Part shown: in pieces, positions 1-8,184 of the stretch
How positions within the stretch are numbered: position 1 is the stretch's first letter
How the letters are laid out: each line of letters opens with the position of its first letter
Source: TH-plancto1 sp043777375
GTDB taxonomy: Bacteria > Planctomycetota > Planctomycetia > Planctomycetales > Planctomycetaceae
Direction of reading: 5' to 3'
Assembly (NCBI GenBank): GCA_043777375.1
Contig: JAYWHX010000022.1
Coordinates: 6,958-70,957, forward strand
DNA length: 64,000 nt
Notes under the pieces: generated by a model
What the model was told of the DNA's origin: nothing
What the model saw: the letters and a program-made list of their open reading frames with translations, nothing else
The model's database searches: none
Translations under genes and position numbers: made by a program

Positions 1-98
1 AGACAGTGCGTCTGAAAGACCTGGTCCGACTGGGCATCCTCTTCCGCAAATGGATTGTCGGTGACGCCGTAATGGCCAAGGAACTGATTGACTTTCAT
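1..98 (-). CDS. ExeA-like AAA ATPase, N-terminal fragment (gene runs off the window)
   Basis: On the minus strand an ATG at 98-96 opens a frame without stops to the window edge (32 complete codons). The peptide begins MKVNQFLGHYGVTDNPFAEE and continues with an acidic DAQSDQVFQ stretch. The 'GhxxNPF' segment near the N-terminus is typical of ExeA/general-secretion-pathway-A type AAA ATPases, and planctomycetes have abundant paralogues starting this way. The nucleotide-binding motifs would lie outside the window, so the assignment rests only on this N-terminal signature. No clear Shine-Dalgarno is seen. The competing plus-strand reading of this stretch has no recognisable protein character. Confidence 0.6.
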   Translation of the reverse strand, partial: MKVNQFLGHYGVTDNPFAEEDAQSDQVFQTHC

Positions 99-301
99 GG
101 AACCGCTCAGCTGTCATTCCGTCGCGTCGCGGCGACGAACATTCAAGGGGAAATTGATGCAGACGCCTCAGTTTGCGCATCTTCCTGCATATGCAGATTA
201 GAGAGGGCAAGGGACGGCGGGCAAGGCGGCGAGTGTAAATTCCCCGCGATGGTACGATCTGGGTCGCTTGGGTCGAGCCCAGGCGCCATCCAGCAGATCG
301 T

Positions 302-340
302 CAGCGAGCGCCGGACGTCAGTCCGCCGTGTTCGCGGACC
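302..340 (+). repeat. Interspersed repeat R1, copy 1
   Basis: The core CAGCGAGCGCCGGACGT followed by (C/G)AGTCCGCCGTG occurs here, at 3403-3431 in the same orientation, and at 3532-3560 inverted. This copy shares further similarity with the third copy beyond the core (a TCGCGGACC stretch). All copies are intergenic. Confidence 0.85.
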
Positions 341-589
341 GCCATGAGGATCTGAGACGACCACCTTTGAGTCCTCGCTGAACTCTCGTGACCAAGCTCC
401 GGCTTGGTCACGCCGATCCTCGAAGCTCTGCTTCGCCGCCTGCCTAACGACTCACTCGACTGCCACCCTGCCAGCGAATGGGAATCAAGCGAGATCAATC
501 GCACCGCGACCTTCCGAGCCGCGAAAGCGGCGACCGCAGAGAGCCGTGGGTGAAGCCCACGGACCCCGCGCCCCCAGTATGAATTCCAG

Positions 590-630
590 CCGCGAGAGCG
601 GCGACAGAGCCCCTGTCGCCGCTCTCGCGG
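590..630. repeat. Perfect 18-bp inverted repeat (hairpin)
   Basis: Left arm 590-607 (CCGCGAGAGCGGCGACAG) and right arm 613-630 are exact reverse complements separated by five bases. It has no downstream T-run on either strand and no flanking gene end, so it looks like a palindromic interspersed element rather than a terminator. Confidence 0.8.
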
Positions 631-850
631 CTTTGGACCTCGGTCGCGATCTCATCCGTGGGTTTCACCCACGGCTACCTGCCGCCACCGCTCTCGCGGT
701 GATGAGGTTCTCAACGCTCGACGTTCTCGCTCCAGATGTGCAATCTCTATCGGCTGGGATACATTCCAAAACGCCTGGGTGGCACGGTCTGAGTCCTCGA
801 AGGCCGTGGCGAGCGACACAGAAACGTAACATACGACAAGCGAGCGACCC

Positions 851-888
851 CCACGCCCTTGCGCAAAGCCTCCAGGGGCGTGCCACCC
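851..888 (+). repeat. Interspersed repeat R2, copy 1
   Basis: A 38-bp unit beginning CCACGCCCTT and ending GTGCCACCC. It matches 51588-51625 at 34 of 38 positions, about 50 kb away. Both copies are intergenic. Confidence 0.75.
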
Positions 889-1177
889 AAAACCACTCGC
901 TATTAATGGGAATCGCCTCATTCGGGAGTGCCACCCGCCGTCGCCCCTCCTACGTCTTGACTTCGGACTTCCTATAGGTGCCACCCGACCTGCTAAGAAT
1001 TTCAGTACGTAATCCCCCTCATAACCCCAACTCACTCACGCAGAATCGTTTCAAAGCCCCCAATTGGGATTGTCTGGAGATTGGCACAAGTCGATGATGT
1101 TTCTGCGACCGGGCGACCTCTATTTCCGATTGATGCCCCTAACTTTCCCGATTGCCTTCACCTGTTGAGTTCTCGGC

Positions 1178-3121
1178 ATGAATAAGTTCCTGGAATTACT
1201 CCAACGACTTTCCCGTCAGCTTTCCGCGCGTAGTTCCTCGCGCCGCCAGTCGCCGGGAATAGGCTTCCGGACAGGCCGAATCTGCGTTGTTCCTCTTGAG
1301 CAGCGAGTGCTGTTGGCAGCTGCCCCACAAGTCACATCGATCCAACTGGCGGCCGGGAGTTCGAACTCAGGACCAACCATTCGGTTTACAGCCACTTTTT
1401 CGTCGGTTGTGACTGGCGTCGACGCTACGGATTTTGTGTCACTCCCTTCGGGCGGGATCAGTGCCAGCTCTCTGTCCGTCGTCGCGGTCAGTGGATCGGT
1501 CTACACCATCACGGCGAACGGTGTCACTGGGACGGGCTGGCTGGCAATAAGACTTGTCGACAATGGAACTATCAAGGGCAGCGATGGACAATTACTACAA
1601 GGAGGAACTTCGGGCCCCGGTGCCCAACTGGCGGACTTCAATTCCGATGGTAGGCTCGATCTGATTTCTGTGACTGGTGCCCAATCGATCGGGGTCGCCT
1701 TGGGAATCGGTGACGGAACGTTTGGTTCCTTTCAAACGACGTTGTTTGCGAACAACGCAACGACCCGGTTGTTGATCGCCGACCTGAATGGAGACGGGAA
1801 GCTCGACATCGTTCGAGCAACCTTCAACACCAGCGAAGGCTCGGACCTGTTGCTCGGTCAGGGAAATGGCAGTTTCACACCCGGAGCCGCTCTTCCGTAT
1901 TGCCCTACTGCCTCCCTCTTGGTCGATGTAAATTCCGATGGGAAGCTAGATTTAATTCGACCCCTGAAGAATTTGAACACCAATGGCGACATTACACCCG
2001 GAAACATTCTCACCTCTCTCGGCAACGGAGACGGGACCTTCCAGTCTCCCATTGAATCCAGCGACGGAGCATTGCCAGCGACCCTATTTTCCGGTGACTG
2101 GAACAACGACGGCCATGTCGACCTCCTCTCGACATATGGCTACCCGCAGAATGACCCGGAGATTGGCAATACTTGGGTCGAGGTGAGACACGGGCGAAAC
2201 AACGGATCATTCAATCAACCCGTGGCACCGAACACTTCGGGTGGGTTAATAAACGGGCAGATCACCGGAGCGAATGTCCTCTTCATGGATTGGAATCAAG
2301 ATGGCCGCCTGGATTCCGTAGCCAGCGAGCCTCTGACAGGTCAATACCGGGTCAGGTTGGGGCTGGCCAATGGAGCCTTTGAAGTCGGACCGGGGACAAT
2401 CTTTGCGGTACCGAGCCAGAGTGTTCCCAAGGCCCGGCGAAAACTGGATGGCGATAGCAGCTTGGACTTGATCTCCCTGCGAAACTCGGCTCAAGAACAG
2501 AGCGTGTTGGTCACCACATCGACCGGGACGACGGCATATGCGTTAGAAAATGCCGCCAGCGATGTCGAGCTGGGTGATCTCAACCAGGACGGATTGATCG
2601 ACATAGTGACGAGTTCGGGAACAATCCTGCTCGGAAGCAGCACGGGAGTCTTCCGAGGGAATGGATCGTTCACCGGCACATCAGCCACGATTGTCGAAGC
2701 ACCGACGATCATCGACAACTCCGGCCCCGGTTTCTCCACAATCGGCCGCTGGATTAAACTCCGCAAAGGCCACCTGGCCAACGCTGTCAAAGCAGCTGGC
2801 CTCAAACGAATGACAAAGGCTGCGCAGTGGCGGTTCACCGGTCTGGCCAATGGTGTCTATGAGGTCGCAGCCACTTGGCAGCCTGAGCGTCATCAAGCCC
2901 AGAACGCCACGTATAAGATTCTGTCTGGTGCAAACTCGATCCAGGCATCTGCCACAGTGAATCAGTCCGTTGCCCCGACGGACTTCCAAGCGACCGGATC
3001 CTCATGGAGGATTCTGGCCACCGTGATGGTGACCGATGGAGTCATCAGAGTGGAGCTTGGAAACCAAGCGAAAGGGATCGTCGTCGCCGATGCAATCCGC
3101 ATCCGGCGGGTCGTTTCGTAA
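1178..3121 (+). CDS. Secreted FG-GAP/VCBS repeat protein with LEPR-XLL-like N-terminus and golvesin-like C-terminus
   Basis: 647-residue predicted surface protein. Near residue 45 it has the sequence PLEQRVLLAA, a variant (Q for P) of the LEPR-XLL motif found at the N-terminus of many large planctomycete surface proteins. Seven calcium-type FG-GAP/VCBS loops follow at intervals (for example ADFNSDGRLDL, ADLNGDGKLDI, GDWNNDGHVDL, GDLNQDGLIDI), probably forming a beta-propeller-like domain. The last ~130 residues (IIDNSGPGFS to the end) resemble the golvesin/Xly C-terminal carbohydrate-binding-like domain, with a YEVAATWQP core. The long Arg/Ser-rich segment before the motif is usual for this class. 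It stands alone, with no operon partners. The substrate is unknown; adhesion or polymer binding is inferred only from the domains. Confidence 0.85.
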   Translation: MNKFLELLQRLSRQLSARSSSRRQSPGIGFRTGRICVVPLEQRVLLAAAPQVTSIQLAAGSSNSGPTIRFTATFSSVVTGVDATDFVSLPSGGISASSLSVVAVSGSVYTITANGVTGTGWLAIRLVDNGTIKGSDGQLLQGGTSGPGAQLADFNSDGRLDLISVTGAQSIGVALGIGDGTFGSFQTTLFANNATTRLLIADLNGDGKLDIVRATFNTSEGSDLLLGQGNGSFTPGAALPYCPTASLLVDVNSDGKLDLIRPLKNLNTNGDITPGNILTSLGNGDGTFQSPIESSDGALPATLFSGDWNNDGHVDLLSTYGYPQNDPEIGNTWVEVRHGRNNGSFNQPVAPNTSGGLINGQITGANVLFMDWNQDGRLDSVASEPLTGQYRVRLGLANGAFEVGPGTIFAVPSQSVPKARRKLDGDSSLDLISLRNSAQEQSVLVTTSTGTTAYALENAASDVELGDLNQDGLIDIVTSSGTILLGSSTGVFRGNGSFTGTSATIVEAPTIIDNSGPGFSTIGRWIKLRKGHLANAVKAAGLKRMTKAAQWRFTGLANGVYEVAATWQPERHQAQNATYKILSGANSIQASATVNQSVAPTDFQATGSSWRILATVMVTDGVIRVELGNQAKGIVVADAIRIRRVVS

Positions 3122-3402
3122 CTGAAGTGGGCGACCTCAGTCCGACCAACTCTCCGTCTGCTTCGGCGTGCTTCCGTCCGGAAGCTCGACCACTTGTTGC
3201 GCATGCCTGATCAAGCGCTCCACGCGCCGCCGATCCCTCAACTCCGCCCGCGCTCACTCTTCGGACAACCAGATGACCGCTCTCGCGATTGGTGCCACTG
3301 TCATTGGGGCATTCACTAACGAATGAGATGTGAAAAATGAGTGGCACTGGCGGTCGCGGACCGAGGCGATCTCACACGGGAAAACGTCGCCGTCTTATGG
3401 GG

Positions 3403-3431
3403 CAGCGAGCGCCGGACGTGAGTCCGCCGTG
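3403..3431 (+). repeat. Interspersed repeat R1, copy 2
   Basis: Same 29-bp core as at 302 with one substitution (GTGAG instead of GTCAG). It forms an inverted pair with copy 3. Confidence 0.85.
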
Positions 3432-3531
3432 CTCCCCGCAGCTGCTCTCCCAAACGGCCCGTGGTCGCTGGTGAGACCCTGGAGAGAGGATTGAGATTGC
3501 AATCGCCTCAGAGCCTGATGAGGTCCGCGGA

Positions 3532-3560
3532 CACGGCGGACTCACGTCCGGCGCTCGCTG
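3532..3560 (-). repeat. Interspersed repeat R1, copy 3 (inverted)
   Basis: Exact reverse complement of copy 2 over 29 bp. The adjacent GTCCGCGGA extends the similarity to copy 1. Confidence 0.85.
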
Positions 3561-3623
3561 TCGAATTCCGCATGAGATCTCATGACTAGGCTCCGGAGCT
3601 TGGAACCGAGGGGAAGCAGATAC

Positions 3624-3658
3624 AAAAAGCCCACAGGTGCCAACCGGTGGGCTTTTTT
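3624..3658. terminator. Bidirectional intrinsic terminator downstream of metK
   Basis: The stem AAAAAGCCCAC / GTGGGCTTTTTT encloses a short loop. A-rich and T-rich flanks lie on both sides, so it can terminate transcription in either direction. It lies just past the metK stop codon on the minus strand and faces the gene-poor end of the FG-GAP gene region. Confidence 0.85.
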
Positions 3659-3683
3659 GAGTTCTCAGCTGTCACATCGCAAA

Positions 3684-4823
<1,140 letters not shown>

Positions 4824-5144
4824 CAGTCGATCACCTGTCGAGAAGGATCTGGAACCATCCGTAACCCAGCCCTGATTCGTTCACCACAGACAGCACCAAG
4901 CCGTCGTGTGTCGCTCGCCTCCTTGGAGAAGCTACGAAACCGGGGCAAGTATCGTCCTCGAACCGGCTTCCTCGATCAACACTCGGGCTGCAAATTCTTC
5001 GGAAATCGAGTTCGTCATTCCCCAGTGGCACCGACTGATGCGAAAACAGCTCGGAAACTCTGCTAGGCGGCAACCTCACTTCCGCGTAAGATCAAGTCCG
5101 TCTGCGAGGGGCCGGTCGCACAAAGAGGAGTCGGTGCATCTCCC
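4824..5144. promoter_or_regulatory. Divergent intergenic region between metK and the response-regulator gene
   Basis: 321 bp that must hold the promoters of both divergent genes. I could not identify convincing -35/-10 boxes, operators or a riboswitch. An AGAGGAG sequence at about 5124-5130 is the only Shine-Dalgarno-like element before the gene at 5145, but its spacing is long (about 14 nt). Confidence 0.4.
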
Positions 5145-5699
5145 ATGGCTGATTTAACATCCATCGAAGCGATCGTGACTCGCGTGCTCATCGTCGAAGA
5201 TGATCCCGACGAGATTGAGTTCTTGAAGGCGTTCCTCGAGCGTCACAAGATGTATATCGATGTCGCGCGGGACGCCGGGCAGGCCCGCGCGGCGTTTCAT
5301 ATGCATCCTCCCGATTTTGTTCTGTGCGATGGGATGCTCCCTGGGGGAGTCACTGGTTTTGAGCTGTGCGAACGACTCAAACAGGAAAACATGAACATCC
5401 CGGTGATGATGCTCACGGCGATCGACATGGACGACGCGCGCGATCTGGCCAAGCGGGTCGGGGTCGACGACTACATGACCAAGCCGTTTGACCCGGAAGA
5501 GCTGCTGACCCGCATGCGAAATGTGGCTGAAGCGGTTTGGAAGCGCAAGCACATGGGGGACAGCGGAGGGGATGACGCGAAGATCAGCTTCACCTGCCCC
5601 GAGTGCCAGAAGAAGCTGCGAGTGAAGAGCGGTCATCGAGGGCGGACATTGAACTGTCCTCGTTGTGGTCAACCGGTTTCCATTCCCTTCCACTCGTAA
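5145..5699 (+). CDS. Response regulator receiver protein with C-terminal zinc ribbon
   Basis: 184 residues. The receiver domain (about residues 13-130) has the acidic pair D19/D20, phosphoacceptor D62 (VLCDGMLPGG), T91 and K113 (MTKPFD), so phosphotransfer chemistry is intact. Instead of a DNA-binding or enzymatic output domain, the C-terminus carries two CxxC pairs (C151/C154 and C171/C174) in the pattern CPECQ...CPRCG, a zinc-ribbon fold common in planctomycete proteins. No histidine kinase is adjacent. An FHA-domain gene follows 66 nt downstream on the same strand, suggesting a phospho-signalling pair. A GTG at 5175 is an alternative start. Confidence 0.88.
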   Translation: MADLTSIEAIVTRVLIVEDDPDEIEFLKAFLERHKMYIDVARDAGQARAAFHMHPPDFVLCDGMLPGGVTGFELCERLKQENMNIPVMMLTAIDMDDARDLAKRVGVDDYMTKPFDPEELLTRMRNVAEAVWKRKHMGDSGGDDAKISFTCPECQKKLRVKSGHRGRTLNCPRCGQPVSIPFHS

Positions 5700-5765
5700 T
5701 CCCTGCGATGGGCTTGTCGGTGGTTGACATCACCCCGTGAGACGAAACAAAAAAGAGGGTGCTCC

Positions 5766-6332
5766 ATGAACTCGCCGGTATTGATCGTTCTGACCGGAAA
5801 GCACAAGGGAAAGCGCGTCAGGCTGACGGACGCTGAGACCGTGATCGGACGCGACGAGGGAGCCAAAATCCGGGTCGCCACGCACGAAGTGAGTCGGCAA
5901 CATTGCCTGCTGATTCTCAGCGAAGCGGGCGTACTCGTGCGTGATCTCAACAGTCGGAATGGAACGTTTATCAACGGGATTCCCATCGCGGAAGAAACCC
6001 TCCTCCGGCCCGGCGATACGCTGACGACCGGCCCCATGACCTTCGAGCTGGAAGGCGGCGACCCCGCGAAAAAGCAGGCTGCTCCAATCAGCACCAGCCA
6101 GGGAAAAGCGGACCAGAAGATGTCCGATGACGACATTGCCAGCTGGTTGACGGACGATTCCAGTGACAGTCTCCCGACATCGGACACGACAATTCTTTCG
6201 GGAAAGCCGAAATCGGCGACAAGCACTTCTGCAACTCCCAAGCCTCCCAAACGCGAGTTCAAATCGGTCGCCGAAGAGGCCCAGGATATCATCCGCCGGC
6301 ATCTGGAAAGCATGGAATCGCCGGAGAGCTGA
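5766..6332 (+). CDS. FHA-domain protein
   Basis: 188 residues from the ATG at 5766, preceded by an AGAGGG Shine-Dalgarno; an in-frame upstream TTG at 5724 is less likely. A forkhead-associated phosphothreonine-binding domain occupies about residues 4-95, with the hallmark residues G28-R29, S43-R44-x-H46 and N65-G66-T67 followed by N70-G71. The remaining ~90 residues are acidic and Ser/Thr/Pro-rich, probably disordered. Such proteins bind phosphothreonine partners of Ser/Thr kinases, which are abundant in planctomycetes. It follows the zinc-ribbon response regulator on the same strand. The partner is unknown. Confidence 0.9.
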   Translation: MNSPVLIVLTGKHKGKRVRLTDAETVIGRDEGAKIRVATHEVSRQHCLLILSEAGVLVRDLNSRNGTFINGIPIAEETLLRPGDTLTTGPMTFELEGGDPAKKQAAPISTSQGKADQKMSDDDIASWLTDDSSDSLPTSDTTILSGKPKSATSTSATPKPPKREFKSVAEEAQDIIRRHLESMESPES

Positions 6333-6422
6333 GCCTCCCGGAGTGAATGCAACACTGACCCGCCGGGCTCCACTTTCTGCTGGCGCTCGACTCCCGAGGC
6401 TCGACTCGACTACTGTTCCGTG

Positions 6423-7712
6423 ATGACCGAGGGCTTACTCCGCATTGAAACTGATGTTGCATGTCCCGTGTGCGGGTGCGTGTGCGACGATCTTTCGCTG
6501 TCCCTGCGGGGGGACCGCATCGAGAAGGTGGAGCGGGCATGTTCACTCTCTGAACCGTGGTTTGCAGCCCTCGCGTCTGCATCCCCTCCCACTGCAAGGA
6601 TCGCAGATCAAGTCGTGAGTCGAGAGGCCGCCCTCGCAGCTGCGGTCGAGATTCTATCTCGCAGTGATGCACCACTTGTGTATGGGCTTTCCCGCAGCAG
6701 CACTCCCGGCCAGCGCGCTGCGGTCGAGTTGGCTGAGCGACTGGGCGCGACAATCGATACCACTGCCTCGGTCTGTCATGGCCCGTCAATCATGGCGATT
6801 CAAGAGGTCGGTGAGTCGACCTGCACTCTGGGTGAGGTGGCGGACCGCGCCGATTTGGTCGTCTTCTGGGGAGCCAACCCCGCTGTCAGTCACCCTCGAC
6901 ACTTCGAGCGATACTCCCTCGAACCTCGCAGCGATGTACTTCCTCGCGGACGAGCAGACCGCCGGGTGATCGTGATTAATTCGACGGCCAACGAAACGAG
7001 TGCGATTGCCGATCGTTTCGTCGCTGTCCCTGCCGGTCGCGACTTCGAACTGATTTGTCAGCTGCGAGAACTGATTCGTGATGAGCAGGCCGTGCTCTCC
7101 CGGACATTTGGAATCCCCGAGGCCGATCTCCGGTCTCTGGCCCGCGAGCTGAAGTACTGCCGCTACGGCGTGGTGTTTTTTGGCTTGGGTTTGGCCCAAA
7201 GCAAACTCGGACACGTGGTCGTCGGAGGGCTGCTGGAGTTGGTCGCCGACCTCAATGCCCACACGCGGTTCGCAGCTCGGCGGTTGCGTATTCCGGGAGA
7301 TGTCGCCGGGGCCGATAGCGTGTTGTGCTGGCAGACCGGATTCCCGTTCGCCGTGAACATGGGGCGTGGCTACCCGCGATACAACCCCGGCGAATTCTCA
7401 GCCAATGGTCTGCTGGAGCGAGGCGAAGTCGACAGCTGCATTCTGATTGGAACTGAGAGTCTACATGAATTCAGTCGACCGGCCCGCGATCATCTCGCCT
7501 CGATCCCGACTATCGTGCTGGAATACCCGCACATCGCGTCACAGCTGACTGGAAGCGTGAATTTCACAACAGCTGTGTACGGCGTCCATGCCGCAGGCAC
7601 AGCCTACCGGATGGACGAGATCCCGATCCCGCTGCGGAAGCTCTGCTCGAGCCCGTACCCCACGGATGAGGCTGTGCTGCGTGACATTCTCAGCCGACTG
7701 GCCGCACTTTGA
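6423..7712 (+). CDS. fhcB: Formylmethanofuran dehydrogenase subunit B / FhcB-like protein
   Basis: 429 residues from the ATG at 6423 (GTG at 6420 is equally possible). The sequence follows the FwdB/FmdB/FhcB family throughout: a CPVCGCVCDD N-terminus with C14, C17, C21 and C40 in a [4Fe-4S] ligand pattern, then ASVCHGPS around C118-H119, the position that binds the metal in archaeal FwdB. Later come LGEVADRADLVVFWGANP and HPRHFERYS. In bacteria with the tetrahydromethanopterin C1 pathway, the Fhc complex releases formate from formyl-methanofuran; planctomycetes are known to carry this pathway. None of fhcA, fhcC or fhcD is adjacent, and no other C1 gene lies in this window. Whether it acts as a dehydrogenase or as the structural subunit of a hydrolase complex cannot be told from sequence. 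Confidence 0.9.
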   Translation: MTEGLLRIETDVACPVCGCVCDDLSLSLRGDRIEKVERACSLSEPWFAALASASPPTARIADQVVSREAALAAAVEILSRSDAPLVYGLSRSSTPGQRAAVELAERLGATIDTTASVCHGPSIMAIQEVGESTCTLGEVADRADLVVFWGANPAVSHPRHFERYSLEPRSDVLPRGRADRRVIVINSTANETSAIADRFVAVPAGRDFELICQLRELIRDEQAVLSRTFGIPEADLRSLARELKYCRYGVVFFGLGLAQSKLGHVVVGGLLELVADLNAHTRFAARRLRIPGDVAGADSVLCWQTGFPFAVNMGRGYPRYNPGEFSANGLLERGEVDSCILIGTESLHEFSRPARDHLASIPTIVLEYPHIASQLTGSVNFTTAVYGVHAAGTAYRMDEIPIPLRKLCSSPYPTDEAVLRDILSRLAAL

Positions 7713-7713
7713 T

Positions 7714-7746
7714 GTGGCCTGATCCGATCGTATGCGGCCAGTTTTT
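7714..7746 (+). terminator. Probable intrinsic terminator after fhcB
   Basis: A TGGCC / GGCCA stem immediately after the fhcB stop codon is followed by GTTTTTA. The stem is short and the loop about 16 nt, so termination may be weak. Confidence 0.5.
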
Positions 7747-7774
7747 ATGGCACCAAGGAGAACGCCACACGTTT

Positions 7775-7802
7775 AGCCCGCTGCGCCAGCAAGGGCCGCG
7801 TG
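7775..7802 (+). repeat. Interspersed repeat R3, copy 1
   Basis: The 28-bp unit starts AGCCCGCTGCGCCAGCAAGG and ends GCCGCGTG. It is identical at 21171-21198 and present as an exact reverse complement at 7924-7951. Confidence 0.9.
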
Positions 7803-7923
7803 CCAGACACCTATCGCACGTGCTGTGAGTCAACCTGTTGGCCAGGGGAGCGATTCAATCGGCGAGACAGATTTCTGGGGAAGACAAATGCAGACCGCCT
7901 ACTGCGCAAACCGTGGTGACTGT

Positions 7924-7951
7924 CACGCGGCCCTTGCTGGCGCAGCGGGCT
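7924..7951 (-). repeat. Interspersed repeat R3, copy 2 (inverted)
   Basis: Exact reverse complement of the 28-bp unit at 7775. Together the two copies could form a long cruciform or hairpin upstream of the AsmA-like gene. Confidence 0.9.
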
Positions 7952-8184
7952 AGACGATTGAGAAGTGACCGCCGCGCTTGAGGCTAGGCGGGAAAAGTCG
8001 ACTGCGCGTCGGGCGTTTATCCCGGTGCCTAGCATCTGGCCAGACACAGCCGATGCACTGCAAAACGCGGATTGCGTCAAAATGAAGGTCCGGAGACAAT
8101 GCCGGGTCGCTGCCAACGGGGGCTGGTGACGCTTGAGAAGGCGTGTCTCAATTCTGGCCGATCAGCGACTTCAGGAATGGCAGG

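Larger units (their letters stand above)
99..1177. other. Long intergenic region with palindromic repeats, no supported gene
   Basis: About 1.1 kb between the divergent ExeA-like gene and the FG-GAP protein. It holds one copy of the R1 repeat (302-340), a perfect 18-bp inverted repeat (590-630), two short CCGTGGG/CCCACGG palindromes (543-561 and 656-674) and one copy of the R2 repeat (851-888). The word GTGCCACCC occurs several times between 880 and 980. Open frames here have low-complexity Arg/Ser/Pro-rich translations and no signals, so I call none of them. Confidence 0.6.
3122..3623. other. Intergenic region with a large inverted pair of R1 repeats
   Basis: About 500 bp between the FG-GAP gene and the convergent metK. 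Two R1 copies in opposite orientation (3403-3431 and 3532-3560), separated by about 100 bp, could fold into a long stem-loop. No credible coding sequence was seen; reverse-strand frames here are low-complexity. Confidence 0.6.
7747..8184. other. Intergenic region with an inverted pair of R3 repeats
   Basis: About 440 bp upstream of the AsmA-like gene. It holds two R3 repeat copies in inverted orientation 121 bp apart (7775-7802 and 7924-7951). No gene is supported here; the short open frames show no signal or motif. Confidence 0.6.

Noticed and set aside
546..977. 143-residue frame in the first intergenic region
   Set aside because: Built from palindromic repeat sequence with no Shine-Dalgarno, signal or domain.
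3403..3560. Possible CRISPR-like spaced repeats (R1 pair)
   Set aside because: Only two copies in opposite orientation with a single spacer and no cas genes: palindromic interspersed repeat, not CRISPR.
4824..5144. SAM or SAH riboswitch in the metK leader
   Set aside because: I looked for the conserved stems and found no convincing pattern; a covariance-model search would settle it.
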